A DNA stretch of 62,037 bases from Mycobacterium montefiorense (GTDB lineage Bacteria; Actinomycetota; Actinomycetes; Mycobacteriales; Mycobacteriaceae): the NCBI RefSeq assembly GCF_003112775.1, contig NZ_BFCH01000011.1:1-62037 (forward strand), read 5' to 3'. The position numbers and the translations under genes were made by a program. Below, one piece after another: positions 22,061-31,937 of the stretch; within the stretch, counting starts at the first letter, position 1; every line of letters begins with the position of its first letter. Under the pieces are notes generated by a model, which did no database searches, had not been told where the DNA came from, and was given only the letters and a program-made list of their open reading frames with translations.

Positions 22061-23283
22061 GAGTCGCCCCTCTTGGTCACGCGCCGCTGTGCTTGTCCCT
22101 CGTGTTCCAGCCGTTGCAAGGCCCGTAGTCGCACGGCGGCACTGCGAGGGTTACGTTCGATTTCGTCTTCATCGGCACGCTCGGCACCGCGGGTCAGCGA
22201 CCGGAATCGGGGGCCGCGGCCGGGCAGCTCGAAAGGGAGATCCACCGGCGTGCCGGAGGCGACCGCGTCGGCGAACACACGTTTGACGATCCGGTCTTCC
22301 AGCGATTGGTAGGCCATCACCGCGATGCGCCCGGCGACGGTCAGGGCGTCCATCGCGGCCGGAATGGCGCTGCGCAGCGAGCCCAGCTCGTCGTTGACCG
22401 CGATCCGCAGCGCCTGGAAGGTGCGCTTGGCCGGATGCCCGCCGGTACGCCGGGCCGGAGCCGGAATCGCCTGGTAGAGCAGAGCCACCAACTCGGCCGT
22501 CGAACGCAGCGGCGTGCGGGCTCGCTGGCGGACGATGTGAGTGGCGATGCGGCGGGCGAACCGCTCCTCGCCGTAACGGTGCAGGATGTTCGCCAGCTCG
22601 GCCTCGTCGTAGGTGTTGACGATGTCGGCCGCGGTGAGCGGCGACGACGGATCCATCCGCATGTCCAGCGGCGCGTCCTGGGCATAGGCGAAGCCCCGCT
22701 CGGCGCGGTCTAGTTGCATCGAAGAAACACCCAGATCGAACAGCGCCCCATCGATTGATTCGTTTGCGGCATAACCGGACTCAGCTAGGGCATCCTGGAT
22801 GCCGTCATACCGTGTATGCACCAGCGTGATTCGGTCGGCGAATGGCGCCAGCCGGGCGCCGGCGATGTCCAGGGCGCTGGGATCGCGGTCGAGCCCGATC
22901 AGCCGCAGGCCCGGCAATTCGGTCAAGAAGCGTTCCGCGTGCCCGCCCGCGCCGAGGGTGGCATCGACGAGTACGGCGCCGGATCCGTCGGCGTACTGGC
23001 GGGTCAGTGCCGGGGTGAGCAGTTCGACGCAGCGCTCCAGCAGCACAGGCACATGCCCGAAGCCATTCGGCCCGAGATCATTTGGCTTGTCAGCCACCGC
23101 AACACCTCCCCGGGTCTCGAGGGACACGTCGGAACGAGGGACGGCCCTGAGGAAGGCCGCCCCTGCACCGAGGTCCCTGTCCGAAGCTACGAACCTGGCG
23201 TTGGGGAAGTACGCCAGGGTCGGTTCGGGCAGAGGCCACGATGCACGGGCATGCGCCTCAGATGATGTCGCCGAGTGCTTCAT
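22057..23283 (-). CDS. rsmH: 16S rRNA m4C1402 methyltransferase RsmH (MraW)
   Basis: A SAM-dependent methyltransferase modifying C1402 in the ribosomal decoding centre. Signatures are [14 protein letters not shown] (SAM site), [19 protein letters not shown] and [11 protein letters not shown]. The catalytic fold starts at [12 protein letters not shown], preceded by a mycobacterial extension ([16 protein letters not shown]). I chose ATG 23283 (408 residues), overlapping mraZ by 26 nt; ATG 23343 is in frame but overlaps mraZ by 86 nt, and a GTG nearer the catalytic domain is possible. Confidence 0.92.
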   Translation of the reverse strand: MKHSATSSEAHARASWPLPEPTLAYFPNARFVASDRDLGAGAAFLRAVPRSDVSLETRGGVAVADKPNDLGPNGFGHVPVLLERCVELLTPALTRQYADGSGAVLVDATLGAGGHAERFLTELPGLRLIGLDRDPSALDIAGARLAPFADRITLVHTRYDGIQDALAESGYAANESIDGALFDLGVSSMQLDRAERGFAYAQDAPLDMRMDPSSPLTAADIVNTYDEAELANILHRYGEERFARRIATHIVRQRARTPLRSTAELVALLYQAIPAPARRTGGHPAKRTFQALRIAVNDELGSLRSAIPAAMDALTVAGRIAVMAYQSLEDRIVKRVFADAVASGTPVDLPFELPGRGPRFRSLTRGAERADEDEIERNPRSAAVRLRALQRLEHEGQAQRRVTKRGDS

Positions 23284-23689
23284 CGCTGGCCGCGGAGAAG
23301 TTCTCTTCGTGCGTCTGCTGGTAGTCCTGCCAGGCTTGGGCATCCCAAATTTCGAGGTAGTCGACCGCTCCGATCACCACGCAGTCCTTGGATAGGTCCG
23401 CGTAGCGACGGTGATCGGCCGACAAGGTGATGCGGCCCTGGGCATCGGGATGCTGCTCATCGGTTCCGGCGGCCAGATTACGCAGGAACGCCCTGGCTTC
23501 CGGGTTGCTTCGAGACGTCTTGCTGGCCCGGCGGGCCAGCTGCTCGAATTCCGCCCGCGGGTAGACGGCGAGGCTGTGATCTTGGCTCTTGGTGACCATC
23601 AACCCCCCTGCCAGCGCGTCGCGGAACTTGGCGGGCAACGTCAGTCGCCCTTTGTCATCGAGTTTGGGCGTGTAGGTGCCGAGAAACAC
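23258..23689 (-). CDS. mraZ: Transcriptional regulator MraZ
   Basis: A 143-residue protein with two SpoVT/AbrB-like swapped-hairpin domains: [19 protein letters not shown] near the N-terminus and DAQGRITL in the second half. MraZ binds repeated G-rich boxes upstream of its own gene and regulates the dcw operon. Start is GTG 23689 behind a strong AGGAGGTGA ribosome binding site. The predicted binding array lies 58-83 nt upstream of the start. Confidence 0.96.
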   Translation of the reverse strand: MFLGTYTPKLDDKGRLTLPAKFRDALAGGLMVTKSQDHSLAVYPRAEFEQLARRASKTSRSNPEARAFLRNLAAGTDEQHPDAQGRITLSADHRRYADLSKDCVVIGAVDYLEIWDAQAWQDYQQTHEENFSAASDEALGDII

Positions 23690-23746
23690 CTGCTCACCTC
23701 CTGCGGAGACCGGCTCGCGCCTCGCCCAAACACTTCAGCCACCATA

Positions 23747-23772
23747 CCCCACAGTCCCCCACTTTGCCCCAT
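23747..23772 (-). promoter_or_regulatory. MraZ-type operator: three TGGGG boxes at exact 10-bp spacing
   Basis: On the minus strand TGGGG occurs at 23771-23767, 23761-23757 and 23751-23747, so the boxes lie on one face of the helix. This is the arrangement described for MraZ binding boxes (G-rich pentamers repeated every 10 bp) in front of mraZ. The position upstream of the mraZ start suits autoregulation of the dcw operon. Confidence 0.75.
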
Positions 23773-23900
23773 AAAAGAGGTGTCGTCGGGGTGTTTCGCA
23801 GATCGTTTGCCACCCGACGTCGCCCAGCGCCCGCACACCGCCATCTCGGGACCCGCACCTAGCACTAAGAAACCGCATTTCAGGACCCTAAAGTCGGTAC

Positions 23901-23939
23901 GTGGGGGGAAGTGGGGCATCCCGGTGGGGCGCAGTGGGG
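23901..23939 (+). promoter_or_regulatory. Second GTGGGG array, opposite orientation
   Basis: GTGGGG occurs on the plus strand at 23901, 23911, 23924 and 23934 (intervals 10, 13 and 10). It consists of two 10-bp-spaced pairs facing away from mraZ, about 130 bp from the first array and close to the 3' end of the DUF3040 gene. It could be a distal MraZ site allowing looping, or a relic operator. No gene reads rightward from it. Confidence 0.45.
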
Positions 23940-23987
23940 CTCAGATTGGCCACGATCGGGCCTCGAATCGGGCTCCAGCACAAAAAT

Positions 23988-24014
23988 AAGGGGCAGCCGT
24001 TCCGGCTACCCCTT
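23988..24014 (-). terminator. Rho-independent terminator after the DUF3040 gene
   Basis: A 12-bp stem with one mismatch (AAGGGGCAGCCG against CGGCTACCCCTT) and a 3-nt loop, followed on the minus strand by TATTTTTG. It lies 27 nt after the DUF3040 stop and would insulate mraZ and the dcw operon from upstream transcription. Confidence 0.8.
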
Positions 24015-24040
24015 ATGGTCTGTGTCTTTAGTAGTTCTGA

Positions 24041-24439
24041 CTATTCGTCGAAGCGGCGGCGGAAGCGGTCTTCCATGCGGCTGGTGAACGAGCCGCCACC
24101 CTTGTTGCGACGTTGGCGCGTTCCCGGCGCCGGGCCGGAATGGTCTGTCCTGCCGGCCATTCGGGGACCAGTGATGGCGAACACCACTCCACCGAACATC
24201 GCGATGAACCCAACGACGCTGAGAACCGGGAAGCTGCCGATCATCGTGGCCTTGAACGCCACACCGGAAACCAGCATCGCCAGTCCGATGACAAACAGCG
24301 CTGCACCCTGCAGACGACGACGAGCGGTCGGCGCGCGGAACCCCCCACCACGGACACTCGACGCGAACTTCGGGTCCTCGGCGTAGAGGGCGCTCTCAAT
24401 CTGGTCGAGCATCCGCTGCTCATGGTCGGAGAGTGGCAT
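24041..24439 (-). CDS. DUF3040 membrane protein (Rv2169c type)
   Basis: A 132-residue protein. It opens with PLSDHEQRMLDQIE, the DUF3040 signature, followed by two membrane segments (about 50-70 and 75-95) and a basic tail ending RFRRRFDE. Function is unknown; the family is widespread in actinobacteria and often lies next to mraZ. Start ATG 24439 follows AGGAGGGA. An in-frame start at 24496 gives a longer form without a better binding site. Confidence 0.85.
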   Translation of the reverse strand: MPLSDHEQRMLDQIESALYAEDPKFASSVRGGGFRAPTARRRLQGAALFVIGLAMLVSGVAFKATMIGSFPVLSVVGFIAMFGGVVFAITGPRMAGRTDHSGPAPGTRQRRNKGGGSFTSRMEDRFRRRFDE

Positions 24440-24778
24440 ACGTCCCTCCTTGCCGACAGTCTGACACGTAACTATCGATAGCACGCGGATGCCCATTGTA
24501 TGGGCAACTAAGTCAAATGATACGAGGTCAATCTGACCCGTACCACTGGTTCGACCGCGATTCTATCTCCGTTGCTTCCCGACGATCATCGGGCCGTAAC
24601 GACGATGCGTTACAACACCCTTGCCGAAACGTGCGCGGTCGCCGGCCGGTTGCCGCCACCGCCCGTCACCCGATCCGCCTCGGACCCGATAATGGCGATA
24701 CGGGCGCCGCGCCGGCGCACCGCTGAAGCCGATAGGCGCACGAGGCCCGGATCACTGGGACGAGGAGGACACCGCGAG

Positions 24779-25381
24779 TTGGCGATATTCCTCATCGATA
24801 TGCCTCCGAAAGATATGGAGCGCCGCCTCTCCGACGCCCTGGGCGTGTACGTCGACGCGATGCGGTACCCACGAGGCACCGAGCACCAGCGCGCCGCCAT
24901 GTGGCTCGAGCACATCCGCCGACGTGGCTGGCAGGCGGCTGCCGCGGTAGAGGCGGACGCGCTCGAAGGCGACGGCGTGCCGTCGGCTTCGGAGCTGAGC
25001 GATGCACCGCTGCTCGGCGTGGCCTACGGCTACCCCGGCGCGCCCGGCCAGTGGTGGCAGCAACAGGTTGTCTTGGGTTTGCAACGCGGCGGCCTGCCAC
25101 CGACGGAGATCGCGCAGCTGATGAAGAGCTATTTCGAGCTGACCGAACTGCACATTCATCCGCGCGCCCAAGGCCGCGGCGTCGGCGAGGCGCTGGCCCG
25201 CCGGCTGCTCGCCGGTCGTTGCGAGAGCAACGTCCTGCTGTCCACGCCCGAAACCACGGGCGAGGCCAATCGCGCGTGGCGGTTGTACCGGCGACTGGGC
25301 TTCACCGACGTCATCCGCCGTTACCACTTCGCCGGTGACCCACGGGCATTCGCGATCCTGGGCCGCCCCCTGCCGCTCTAG
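24779..25381 (+). CDS. GNAT-family N-acetyltransferase (Rv2170 type)
   Basis: The 200-residue GNAT fold has the acetyl-CoA-binding motif A at RAQGRGVGEALARRLL and the C-terminal segment NRAWRLYRRLGFTDV. The M. tuberculosis relative is a candidate lysine or small-molecule acetyltransferase; the substrate cannot be read here. I chose TTG 24779 (LAIFLIDMPP) because it sits behind GAGGAG and matches the family's N-terminus; the frame is open for 69 more codons upstream but that part looks non-coding. Confidence 0.85.
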   Translation: MAIFLIDMPPKDMERRLSDALGVYVDAMRYPRGTEHQRAAMWLEHIRRRGWQAAAAVEADALEGDGVPSASELSDAPLLGVAYGYPGAPGQWWQQQVVLGLQRGGLPPTEIAQLMKSYFELTELHIHPRAQGRGVGEALARRLLAGRCESNVLLSTPETTGEANRAWRLYRRLGFTDVIRRYHFAGDPRAFAILGRPLPL

Positions 25382-25475
25382 CCGACTGACGACACCGGTG
25401 GTCGCCGACGTACCCGCCGGACTCGCGAGCGGACGACGTGCCGTGGCGACACCCCGGATCTGGCACGATTACCTG

Positions 25476-26195
25476 GTGCGCGCCAGCTCTCCCCCACGCC
25501 GAGCCCGAGGGTTCACCGCCCGCAGGAGCCGCGTGCTAGCGATCGTCATGCTGCTCCTGCTGGTTCCCCTGGCGACCGGGTGCCTGCGGGCCAGAGCCTC
25601 GCTCACCGTTTCGCCCGACGACCTGGTATCCGGGGAGATTATCGCGGCGGCCAAGCCGAAGACGTCTAAGGACACCGGCCCGCAGCTCGAGACCAACAAC
25701 CTGGCGTTCAACCAGAAAGTCGCGGTGTCCAATTACGACAGCGACGGCTACGTCGGATCGCAGGCGGTGTTCTCCGATCTGACGTTCGCCGAGTTGCCGC
25801 AGCTGGCCAACATGAACCCCGACGCGACCGGCGTAAATCTGTCGCTGCGCCGCAACGGCAACGTGGTGATCCTGGAAGGGCGGGCGGATCTGACGTCGCT
25901 GACCGACCCGGATGCCGACGTCGAGCTGACCGTCGCCTTCCCCGGCGTCGTGACCTCGACCAACGGTGACCGCGTCGACCCCGACGCGGTGTCGTGGAAG
26001 CTCAAGCCAGGCGTGGTGAGCACGATGACCGCCCAGGCCCGCTACACAGATCCCAACACCCGTTCCTTCACCGGCGCGGGCGTCTGGCTCGGCATCGCGT
26101 CGTTTGCGGCGGCCGGCGTGGTCGCGCTGCTGGCGTGGATGAGCCGGGACCGCTCCGAGCGATTCACCACACCCCGCAATCAGCCGCCCAGCTAG
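25476..26195 (+). CDS. lppM: Lipoprotein LppM
   Basis: A 239-residue lipoprotein with a signal peptide whose hydrophobic core (LAIVMLLLLVPLA) ends in the lipobox LATGC (lipidated Cys about residue 36). The LppM beta-barrel-like domain begins with SLTVSPDDLVSGEI and a membrane anchor lies near the C-terminus (WLGIASFAAAGVVALLAW). In M. tuberculosis LppM affects phagosome blockade and handling of PIM-type lipids. Start GTG 25476 was chosen; a GTG 19 codons later is possible. It lies 94 nt after the acetyltransferase gene. Confidence 0.88.
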   Translation: MRASSPPRRARGFTARRSRVLAIVMLLLLVPLATGCLRARASLTVSPDDLVSGEIIAAAKPKTSKDTGPQLETNNLAFNQKVAVSNYDSDGYVGSQAVFSDLTFAELPQLANMNPDATGVNLSLRRNGNVVILEGRADLTSLTDPDADVELTVAFPGVVTSTNGDRVDPDAVSWKLKPGVVSTMTAQARYTDPNTRSFTGAGVWLGIASFAAAGVVALLAWMSRDRSERFTTPRNQPPS

Positions 26196-27088
26196 ACGCG
26201 CTGGGCCGGCGACCAGTAGTCGATCATCTCGGCGAAGGTGGCAAAGGCCGGTCCGGAAAGACCGTAAGTCGCCTCCAGGTGGATGCTCAGCGGAAAGCCG
26301 AGCTCGGCGACGCCGTCCACCACCCGCTTGTACAGGTCGAGCATCAACTGCCGCTTCTCGGGCGGTTCGCTGCCGGCCAGCTTTTTGACGAACTCCTGCT
26401 CGGCGGCCACCGCGGCGTTGCCCGGATCCTGGATGAGCCAGTTGATCAGGCCGGTGTTGGTTTCCATCTTCGGTACGAACCCGAACGACAACAGGATCTC
26501 GGGACGATGATCGGTGGTCTTGGCGAAGTCGGTCAAAAAGCCGACGATCGCGTCGGAGTACAGCAACTGGGTCATGCCGTAGGTGGCGCCCTGGTCGCAT
26601 TTGAAGTTGAAGCGGTCGTGTTCGCCCTCGCGGGTGGGGATCAGGATCACGCCGCGGTTGGGTACCAGGTCGCGATAGATCGACAGGGCGTCGGTCGGTG
26701 CAACGCCGGAGCCCTCGCCGTCGCTCATCGTGCGCGGAACGCCGACGAACACCACACCTTCCATGCCGTCGTCGATCAGGCGAGTGAGCCGCTGGCGCAG
26801 CGACGGCTCATCCATGAAGGCGGTCACCTGCGTGCACAGGCCGCTGATGCCCGGCAATTCAGGCTTGATGACGGACCAGAAGTCCAGCACGTCGAACTTG
26901 GGCTTCATCGGCACCGGACGGTCGTCGTCCTCGGCGATGATGCCCGGAATCATCACGTGACGGATGCGGCCACCCAGACCGGATTCCGCCGAGAACCGCA
27001 CTACCTTGTGCGCCTCGTCAAGTGCCCGCTCCCGACCCTCGTCCACATTCGGTGGCACTAGCTCCAGCGCCACGGTGTTGAGAGTCAC
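26192..27088 (-). CDS. MetF-like (non-canonical methylenetetrahydrofolate reductase) protein, Rv2172c type
   Basis: A 298-residue TIM-barrel protein with the folate/flavin-type segments VALELVPP (MetF proteins start with a similar FE-P motif), FVGVPRTM and NFKCDQGATYGMTQLLYSD, the last matching the FD/QQ-type folate site of MetF. It is distantly related to MetF and probably acts in folate or methionine metabolism. Start GTG 27088 has GAGAGGAG upstream; the longer frame to 27241 has no support. It converges with lppM, overlapping it by 4 nt. Confidence 0.8.
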   Translation of the reverse strand: MTLNTVALELVPPNVDEGRERALDEAHKVVRFSAESGLGGRIRHVMIPGIIAEDDDRPVPMKPKFDVLDFWSVIKPELPGISGLCTQVTAFMDEPSLRQRLTRLIDDGMEGVVFVGVPRTMSDGEGSGVAPTDALSIYRDLVPNRGVILIPTREGEHDRFNFKCDQGATYGMTQLLYSDAIVGFLTDFAKTTDHRPEILLSFGFVPKMETNTGLINWLIQDPGNAAVAAEQEFVKKLAGSEPPEKRQLMLDLYKRVVDGVAELGFPLSIHLEATYGLSGPAFATFAEMIDYWSPAQRV

Positions 27089-27254
27089 GCGGCTCCTCTC
27101 CCTCGGACGATTTGCACCTCGCCAGCATAGGGGCGCGGGGTTACCGCCCGCCCTGGCGGGCTGCCGAGCAAATCGAGGAACCCGAGTCACGCCGGCACCC
27201 GGGTCATGTGCAAACAGCCACCGCCGTAGCAGCGAATACACTGTTCGGGCCTAG

Positions 27255-28382
<1,128 letters not shown>

Positions 28383-28385
28383 GCC

Positions 28386-29924
28386 ATGGCCATACCGATA
28401 TCCGCGGACAGCTCGTCGACAGCGAGACGGTCTGTTGCCCAACGTCTTTCGGAGGTGAAGGCGTTCGCCTCCACGCCGGACGCTCGCCCGGCCAAGCTGG
28501 GCTTCCTGGGTTCGGTGCTGATCACCGTCGGCGGTCTCGGTGCCGGAAGCACCAAGCCGCACGACCCCGTGCTGGAGTCAATCCACATGTCCTGGCTGCG
28601 TTTTGGCCACGGGCTGGTGCTGTCGTCGATTCTGTTGTGGGCGGGTGTGGCGCTAATGCTCGTCGCATGGCTGGCGCTGGGTCGCCGCGTCGTCACCGGC
28701 GAAACCACCGAATTCATGATGCGAGCCACCACCGGCTTCTGGTTGGCGCCGTTGCTGCTGTCCGTGCCGGTGTTCAGCCGCGACACCTATTCCTACCTGG
28801 CCCAGGGCGCGCTGCTGCGCGACGGCTTCGACCCCTATGCCGTGGGCCCGGTGGCTAACCCGAATGTGTTGCTGGACAACGTAAGCCCCATTTGGACGAT
28901 CACCACCGCGCCGTATGGCCCGGTATTCATTCTGATTGCGAAGCTCGTCACGATGGTGGTCGGCAACCATGTGATCGCCGGGACCATGCTGCTGCGGTTG
29001 TGCATGCTGCCCGGATTGGCGCTGTTGATCTGGGCCGCTCCCCGACTGGCTCATCACATCGGCACCAGTGGCGCCACGGCATTGTGGATCTGCGTGCTGA
29101 ACCCGCTGGTGCTGATCCATCTGATGGGTGGAGTGCACAACGAGATGCTGATGGTGGGTCTGATGACCGCCGGCATCGCGTTGACCTTCGCACGCCGCCA
29201 CGCCCTGGGCGTCACCCTGGTCACGGTCGCGGTCGCGGTCAAGGCGACCGCCGGGTTGTCGTTGCCGTTTCTGGTCTGGGTGTGGATGCGACATCTGCGT
29301 GACCAACGCGGATACCGCCCGGCCCGCGCGTTCGCGACGGCCACTGTGATGGGCCTGCTGATCTTCGTCGTGGTGTTTGCCATCTTGTCCGTGGCCGCCG
29401 GCGTCGGCCTGGGCTGGCTGACCGCGCTGGCGGGATCGGTCAAGATCATCAACTGGCTGACCGTGCCGACCGCGGCGGCGAACGTGATTCACTTCCTGTT
29501 CAACGGCCTTGTCCCGGTCGACTTCTACGCCACGCTGCGGATCACCCGCTACATCGGAATCGCGGTCATCGCGGTGTCACTGCCGCTGTTGTGGTGGCGA
29601 TTCCGGCGCGACGATCGGGGCGCGCTGACCGGGATGGCGTGGTCGATGCTGATCGTGGTGCTGTTCGTGCCGGCCGCCCTGCCGTGGTACTACTCCTGGC
29701 CACTGGCGGTGGCTTCTCCGCTAGCCCAGTCACGACGGGCGATCGCCGTCATCGGCGCGCTATCGACCTGGGCCATGGTGATTTTCAAGCCAGACGGATC
29801 GCACGGCATGTATTCGTGGCTGCACTTTTCGATGGCCACGACGGCCGCGCTGGTCGCCTGGTACTCGCTGTACCGGGCCCCGGAACCGGAGGTTCGGCGG
29901 GCCGAAGAGCCGCTGGCGGCCTAG
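28386..29924 (+). CDS. mptA: Alpha-1,6-mannosyltransferase MptA (GT-C)
   Basis: A polytopic GT-C glycosyltransferase of 512 residues with about 13 membrane segments. The first large periplasmic loop contains the conserved Arg-Asp-x-Tyr motif (SRDTYSYLAQGAL). It uses decaprenyl-phosphomannose to elongate the lipomannan backbone at the outer face of the membrane. Its link with idsA2 suggests joint supply of polyprenyl carrier and mannan assembly. Confidence 0.9.
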   Translation: MAIPISADSSSTARRSVAQRLSEVKAFASTPDARPAKLGFLGSVLITVGGLGAGSTKPHDPVLESIHMSWLRFGHGLVLSSILLWAGVALMLVAWLALGRRVVTGETTEFMMRATTGFWLAPLLLSVPVFSRDTYSYLAQGALLRDGFDPYAVGPVANPNVLLDNVSPIWTITTAPYGPVFILIAKLVTMVVGNHVIAGTMLLRLCMLPGLALLIWAAPRLAHHIGTSGATALWICVLNPLVLIHLMGGVHNEMLMVGLMTAGIALTFARRHALGVTLVTVAVAVKATAGLSLPFLVWVWMRHLRDQRGYRPARAFATATVMGLLIFVVVFAILSVAAGVGLGWLTALAGSVKIINWLTVPTAAANVIHFLFNGLVPVDFYATLRITRYIGIAVIAVSLPLLWWRFRRDDRGALTGMAWSMLIVVLFVPAALPWYYSWPLAVASPLAQSRRAIAVIGALSTWAMVIFKPDGSHGMYSWLHFSMATTAALVAWYSLYRAPEPEVRRAEEPLAA

Positions 29925-30364
29925 TACGCCATGGCCTGAGCCCGGCGTACCACCTCACGCGCCTGGTGGGCATGCAACGCGTCGACCGGACGGGCGTTAT
30001 TGAGCGCATCCCTGCTGCCGTCGCGGGTCACCGTCAGCGACGCGTCCGGGGTGAACAGCCAGCGCACGATCTCGGTTTCGTGGTAGCCGCCGTCGTGCAG
30101 GATGGTCAACAAACCCGGCAGGCTTTTGACGATCTCACCGGAATTGGTGAAAAACACCTGCGGTATCACCACACCCCCGGCTCGGCGCACCGCAAGCAGA
30201 TGACCTTCTCGCAACTGCTGCTGCACCTTGCTCACCGGCACGCCGAGCAATTCGGCGACCCGGGCCAGGTCATAGATTGGCTCGTCGGGATCCAACAGAT
30301 CATCGCCGGCCGGAATACTGCCCACCGCGCAAGTGTAGGCCGTGGCGCCCGGGTGCGTAGGCAC
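29921..30364 (-). CDS. Winged-helix DNA-binding protein, Rv2175c type (PknL substrate)
   Basis: A 147-residue protein. A helix-turn-helix segment (LARVAELLGVPVSKVQQQLREGHLLAVRR) is followed by a conserved C-terminal region ending VDALHAHQAREVV. In M. tuberculosis the orthologue binds DNA weakly and is phosphorylated by PknL, which blocks binding. I chose GTG 30364, giving nearly the same length as the orthologue; ATG 30382 is an alternative. It is divergent from pknL, 51 bp apart, and converges on mptA with a 4-nt overlap. Confidence 0.88.
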   Translation of the reverse strand: MPTHPGATAYTCAVGSIPAGDDLLDPDEPIYDLARVAELLGVPVSKVQQQLREGHLLAVRRAGGVVIPQVFFTNSGEIVKSLPGLLTILHDGGYHETEIVRWLFTPDASLTVTRDGSRDALNNARPVDALHAHQAREVVRRAQAMAY

Positions 30365-30415
30365 GTTGAGCTTATGTTGCATCGCCAATCGCAAGCCCGC
30401 ACCTACGATGGCCCG

Positions 30416-31651
30416 GTGACCAGACCCGGGACGACAGACCCGTTGGACGGCACGTTGCTGGACGGCCGCTATCTGGTCCAGGGCAAGATCGCCAGCGGCG
30501 GCACCTCGACGGTGTACCGCGGCCTCGACGTCCGGCTTGACCGGCCGGTGGCGCTGAAGGTGATGGACTCCCGTTATGCCGGCGACAGTCAGTTCCTGAC
30601 CCGCTTCCAGCTCGAGGCCCGTACGGTCGCCCGACTGAAGAACCCGGGGCTGGTCGCGGTCTACGACCAGGGCCGGGACGGTCGCCATCCGTTTTTGGTG
30701 ATGGAGCTCATCGAGGGCGGCACCCTGCGCGAGCTGCTGGCAGAACGTGGCCCGATGCCCCCGCATGCCGTGGTGGCTGTGCTGCGCCCGGTGCTGGGCG
30801 GGCTGTCCGCCGCGCATCGCGCCGGGCTGGTGCATCGCGACGTCAAACCGGAAAACGTGCTGATTTCCGACGACGGCGAGGTCAAAATCGCCGATTTCGG
30901 GTTGGTGCGTGCGGTCGCGGCGGCCGGAATCACGTCAACCAGTGTCATTTTGGGCACCGTGGCCTATCTGTCACCCGAGCAGGTGCGGGACGGAAACGCC
31001 GGTCCGCGCAGCGATGTCTACTCCGCGGGGATCCTCACCTACGAACTGCTGACCGGCGGTACACCGTTCAGCGGCGACTCCCCGCTATCGATCGCCTACC
31101 AGCGATTGGATCACGACGTGCCGTGTCCAAGCAGCCTAATCGAAGGTGTGCCAACGCAATTCGACGATTTCGTGTCGTGCGCAACTGGCCGTGACCCCGC
31201 GCAGCGGTACGCCGACGCGATCGAGATGCTCGCCGACGTCGACGCGATCGCCGAGGAACTGGGACTGCCCGACTTCCGGGTCCCGGCGCCGCGCAACTCC
31301 GCCCAGCATCGCTCGGCGGCACTGCAGCGCAGCCGGATGACTGAGCAGCGGTCCGCCGCGCCGCCCCCACCGGCCCCGGTCCATCAGCCCACCCGCCAGC
31401 TGGCGCGCGGCCCCGAGGACTGGGCTCAGGCGGCTCCCGACACCGAGACCGACGAACCCGACGAACCCGACGACTACGAATACGGTCCGGCCTCAGGCGA
31501 ATTCGCCGGCATCGCGATCACTGAATTCGCCCTCGCGCGTCAGCAAAACCGCCGCATGGTGCTGATCTGGGTGGCACTCATACTGGCACTCACCGGTCTG
31601 GTCGCGACGGCAGCGTGGACAGTCGGCAGCAATCTGACCGGCCTGCTGTGA
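30416..31651 (+). CDS. pknL: Serine/threonine protein kinase PknL
   Basis: The 411-residue product has an N-terminal Hanks kinase domain: Gly-rich loop KIASGGTSTVY (24-34), Lys48 (VALK), catalytic HRDVKPEN (140-147) and DFG (160-162). A Pro/Ala/Asp-rich juxtamembrane segment and one C-terminal membrane helix (about 380-402) follow, with only a few residues outside, so there is no sensor domain. Start GTG 30416 was chosen over the much longer open frame because it matches the family N-terminus. Divergent from the DNA-binding substrate gene. Confidence 0.95.
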   Translation: MTRPGTTDPLDGTLLDGRYLVQGKIASGGTSTVYRGLDVRLDRPVALKVMDSRYAGDSQFLTRFQLEARTVARLKNPGLVAVYDQGRDGRHPFLVMELIEGGTLRELLAERGPMPPHAVVAVLRPVLGGLSAAHRAGLVHRDVKPENVLISDDGEVKIADFGLVRAVAAAGITSTSVILGTVAYLSPEQVRDGNAGPRSDVYSAGILTYELLTGGTPFSGDSPLSIAYQRLDHDVPCPSSLIEGVPTQFDDFVSCATGRDPAQRYADAIEMLADVDAIAEELGLPDFRVPAPRNSAQHRSAALQRSRMTEQRSAAPPPPAPVHQPTRQLARGPEDWAQAAPDTETDEPDEPDDYEYGPASGEFAGIAITEFALARQQNRRMVLIWVALILALTGLVATAAWTVGSNLTGLL

Positions 31652-31664
31652 AGTAGGCCTTACT

Positions 31665-31913
31665 ATGCGCGGCTATGACAAGACGACACTGCAGGCGATC
31701 GCGGATGATGCGCGAGTGGATCCGGCGATGCTCCTGTATCTCTTCGGCTCGAAGGCTGCTTGTTTCGCGAGTCGATGAAATTGGTGCTGCCGTCTGACCT
31801 GCTGACGACTGAGCTCGCCGAGAAAGACGACGACTTGGGCTGCCGCGTGGTGCGGGAACGTCACGTTCGCGACACGAATCTTAATAAATTCTCACAGTTC
31901 TCTTATTTTTCTT
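31665..31913 (+). pseudogene. Remnant of a TetR-type regulator gene, frameshifted
   Basis: From ATG 31665 the frame reads MRGYDKTTLQAIADDARVD then a YLFGSKAACF segment, the classic TetR helix-turn-helix end, and stops at 31776. From 31763, in the frame shifted by -1, the text continues naturally as FRESMKLVLPSDLLTTELAEK. The first part of the domain and the ligand domain are missing. The usual start of a TetR gene is lost, so this is a relic lying just upstream of the FAD oxidoreductase, which the intact regulator may once have controlled. Confidence 0.7.
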
Positions 31914-31937
31914 AATTTTGGGGTAGCGTGCTGATGC

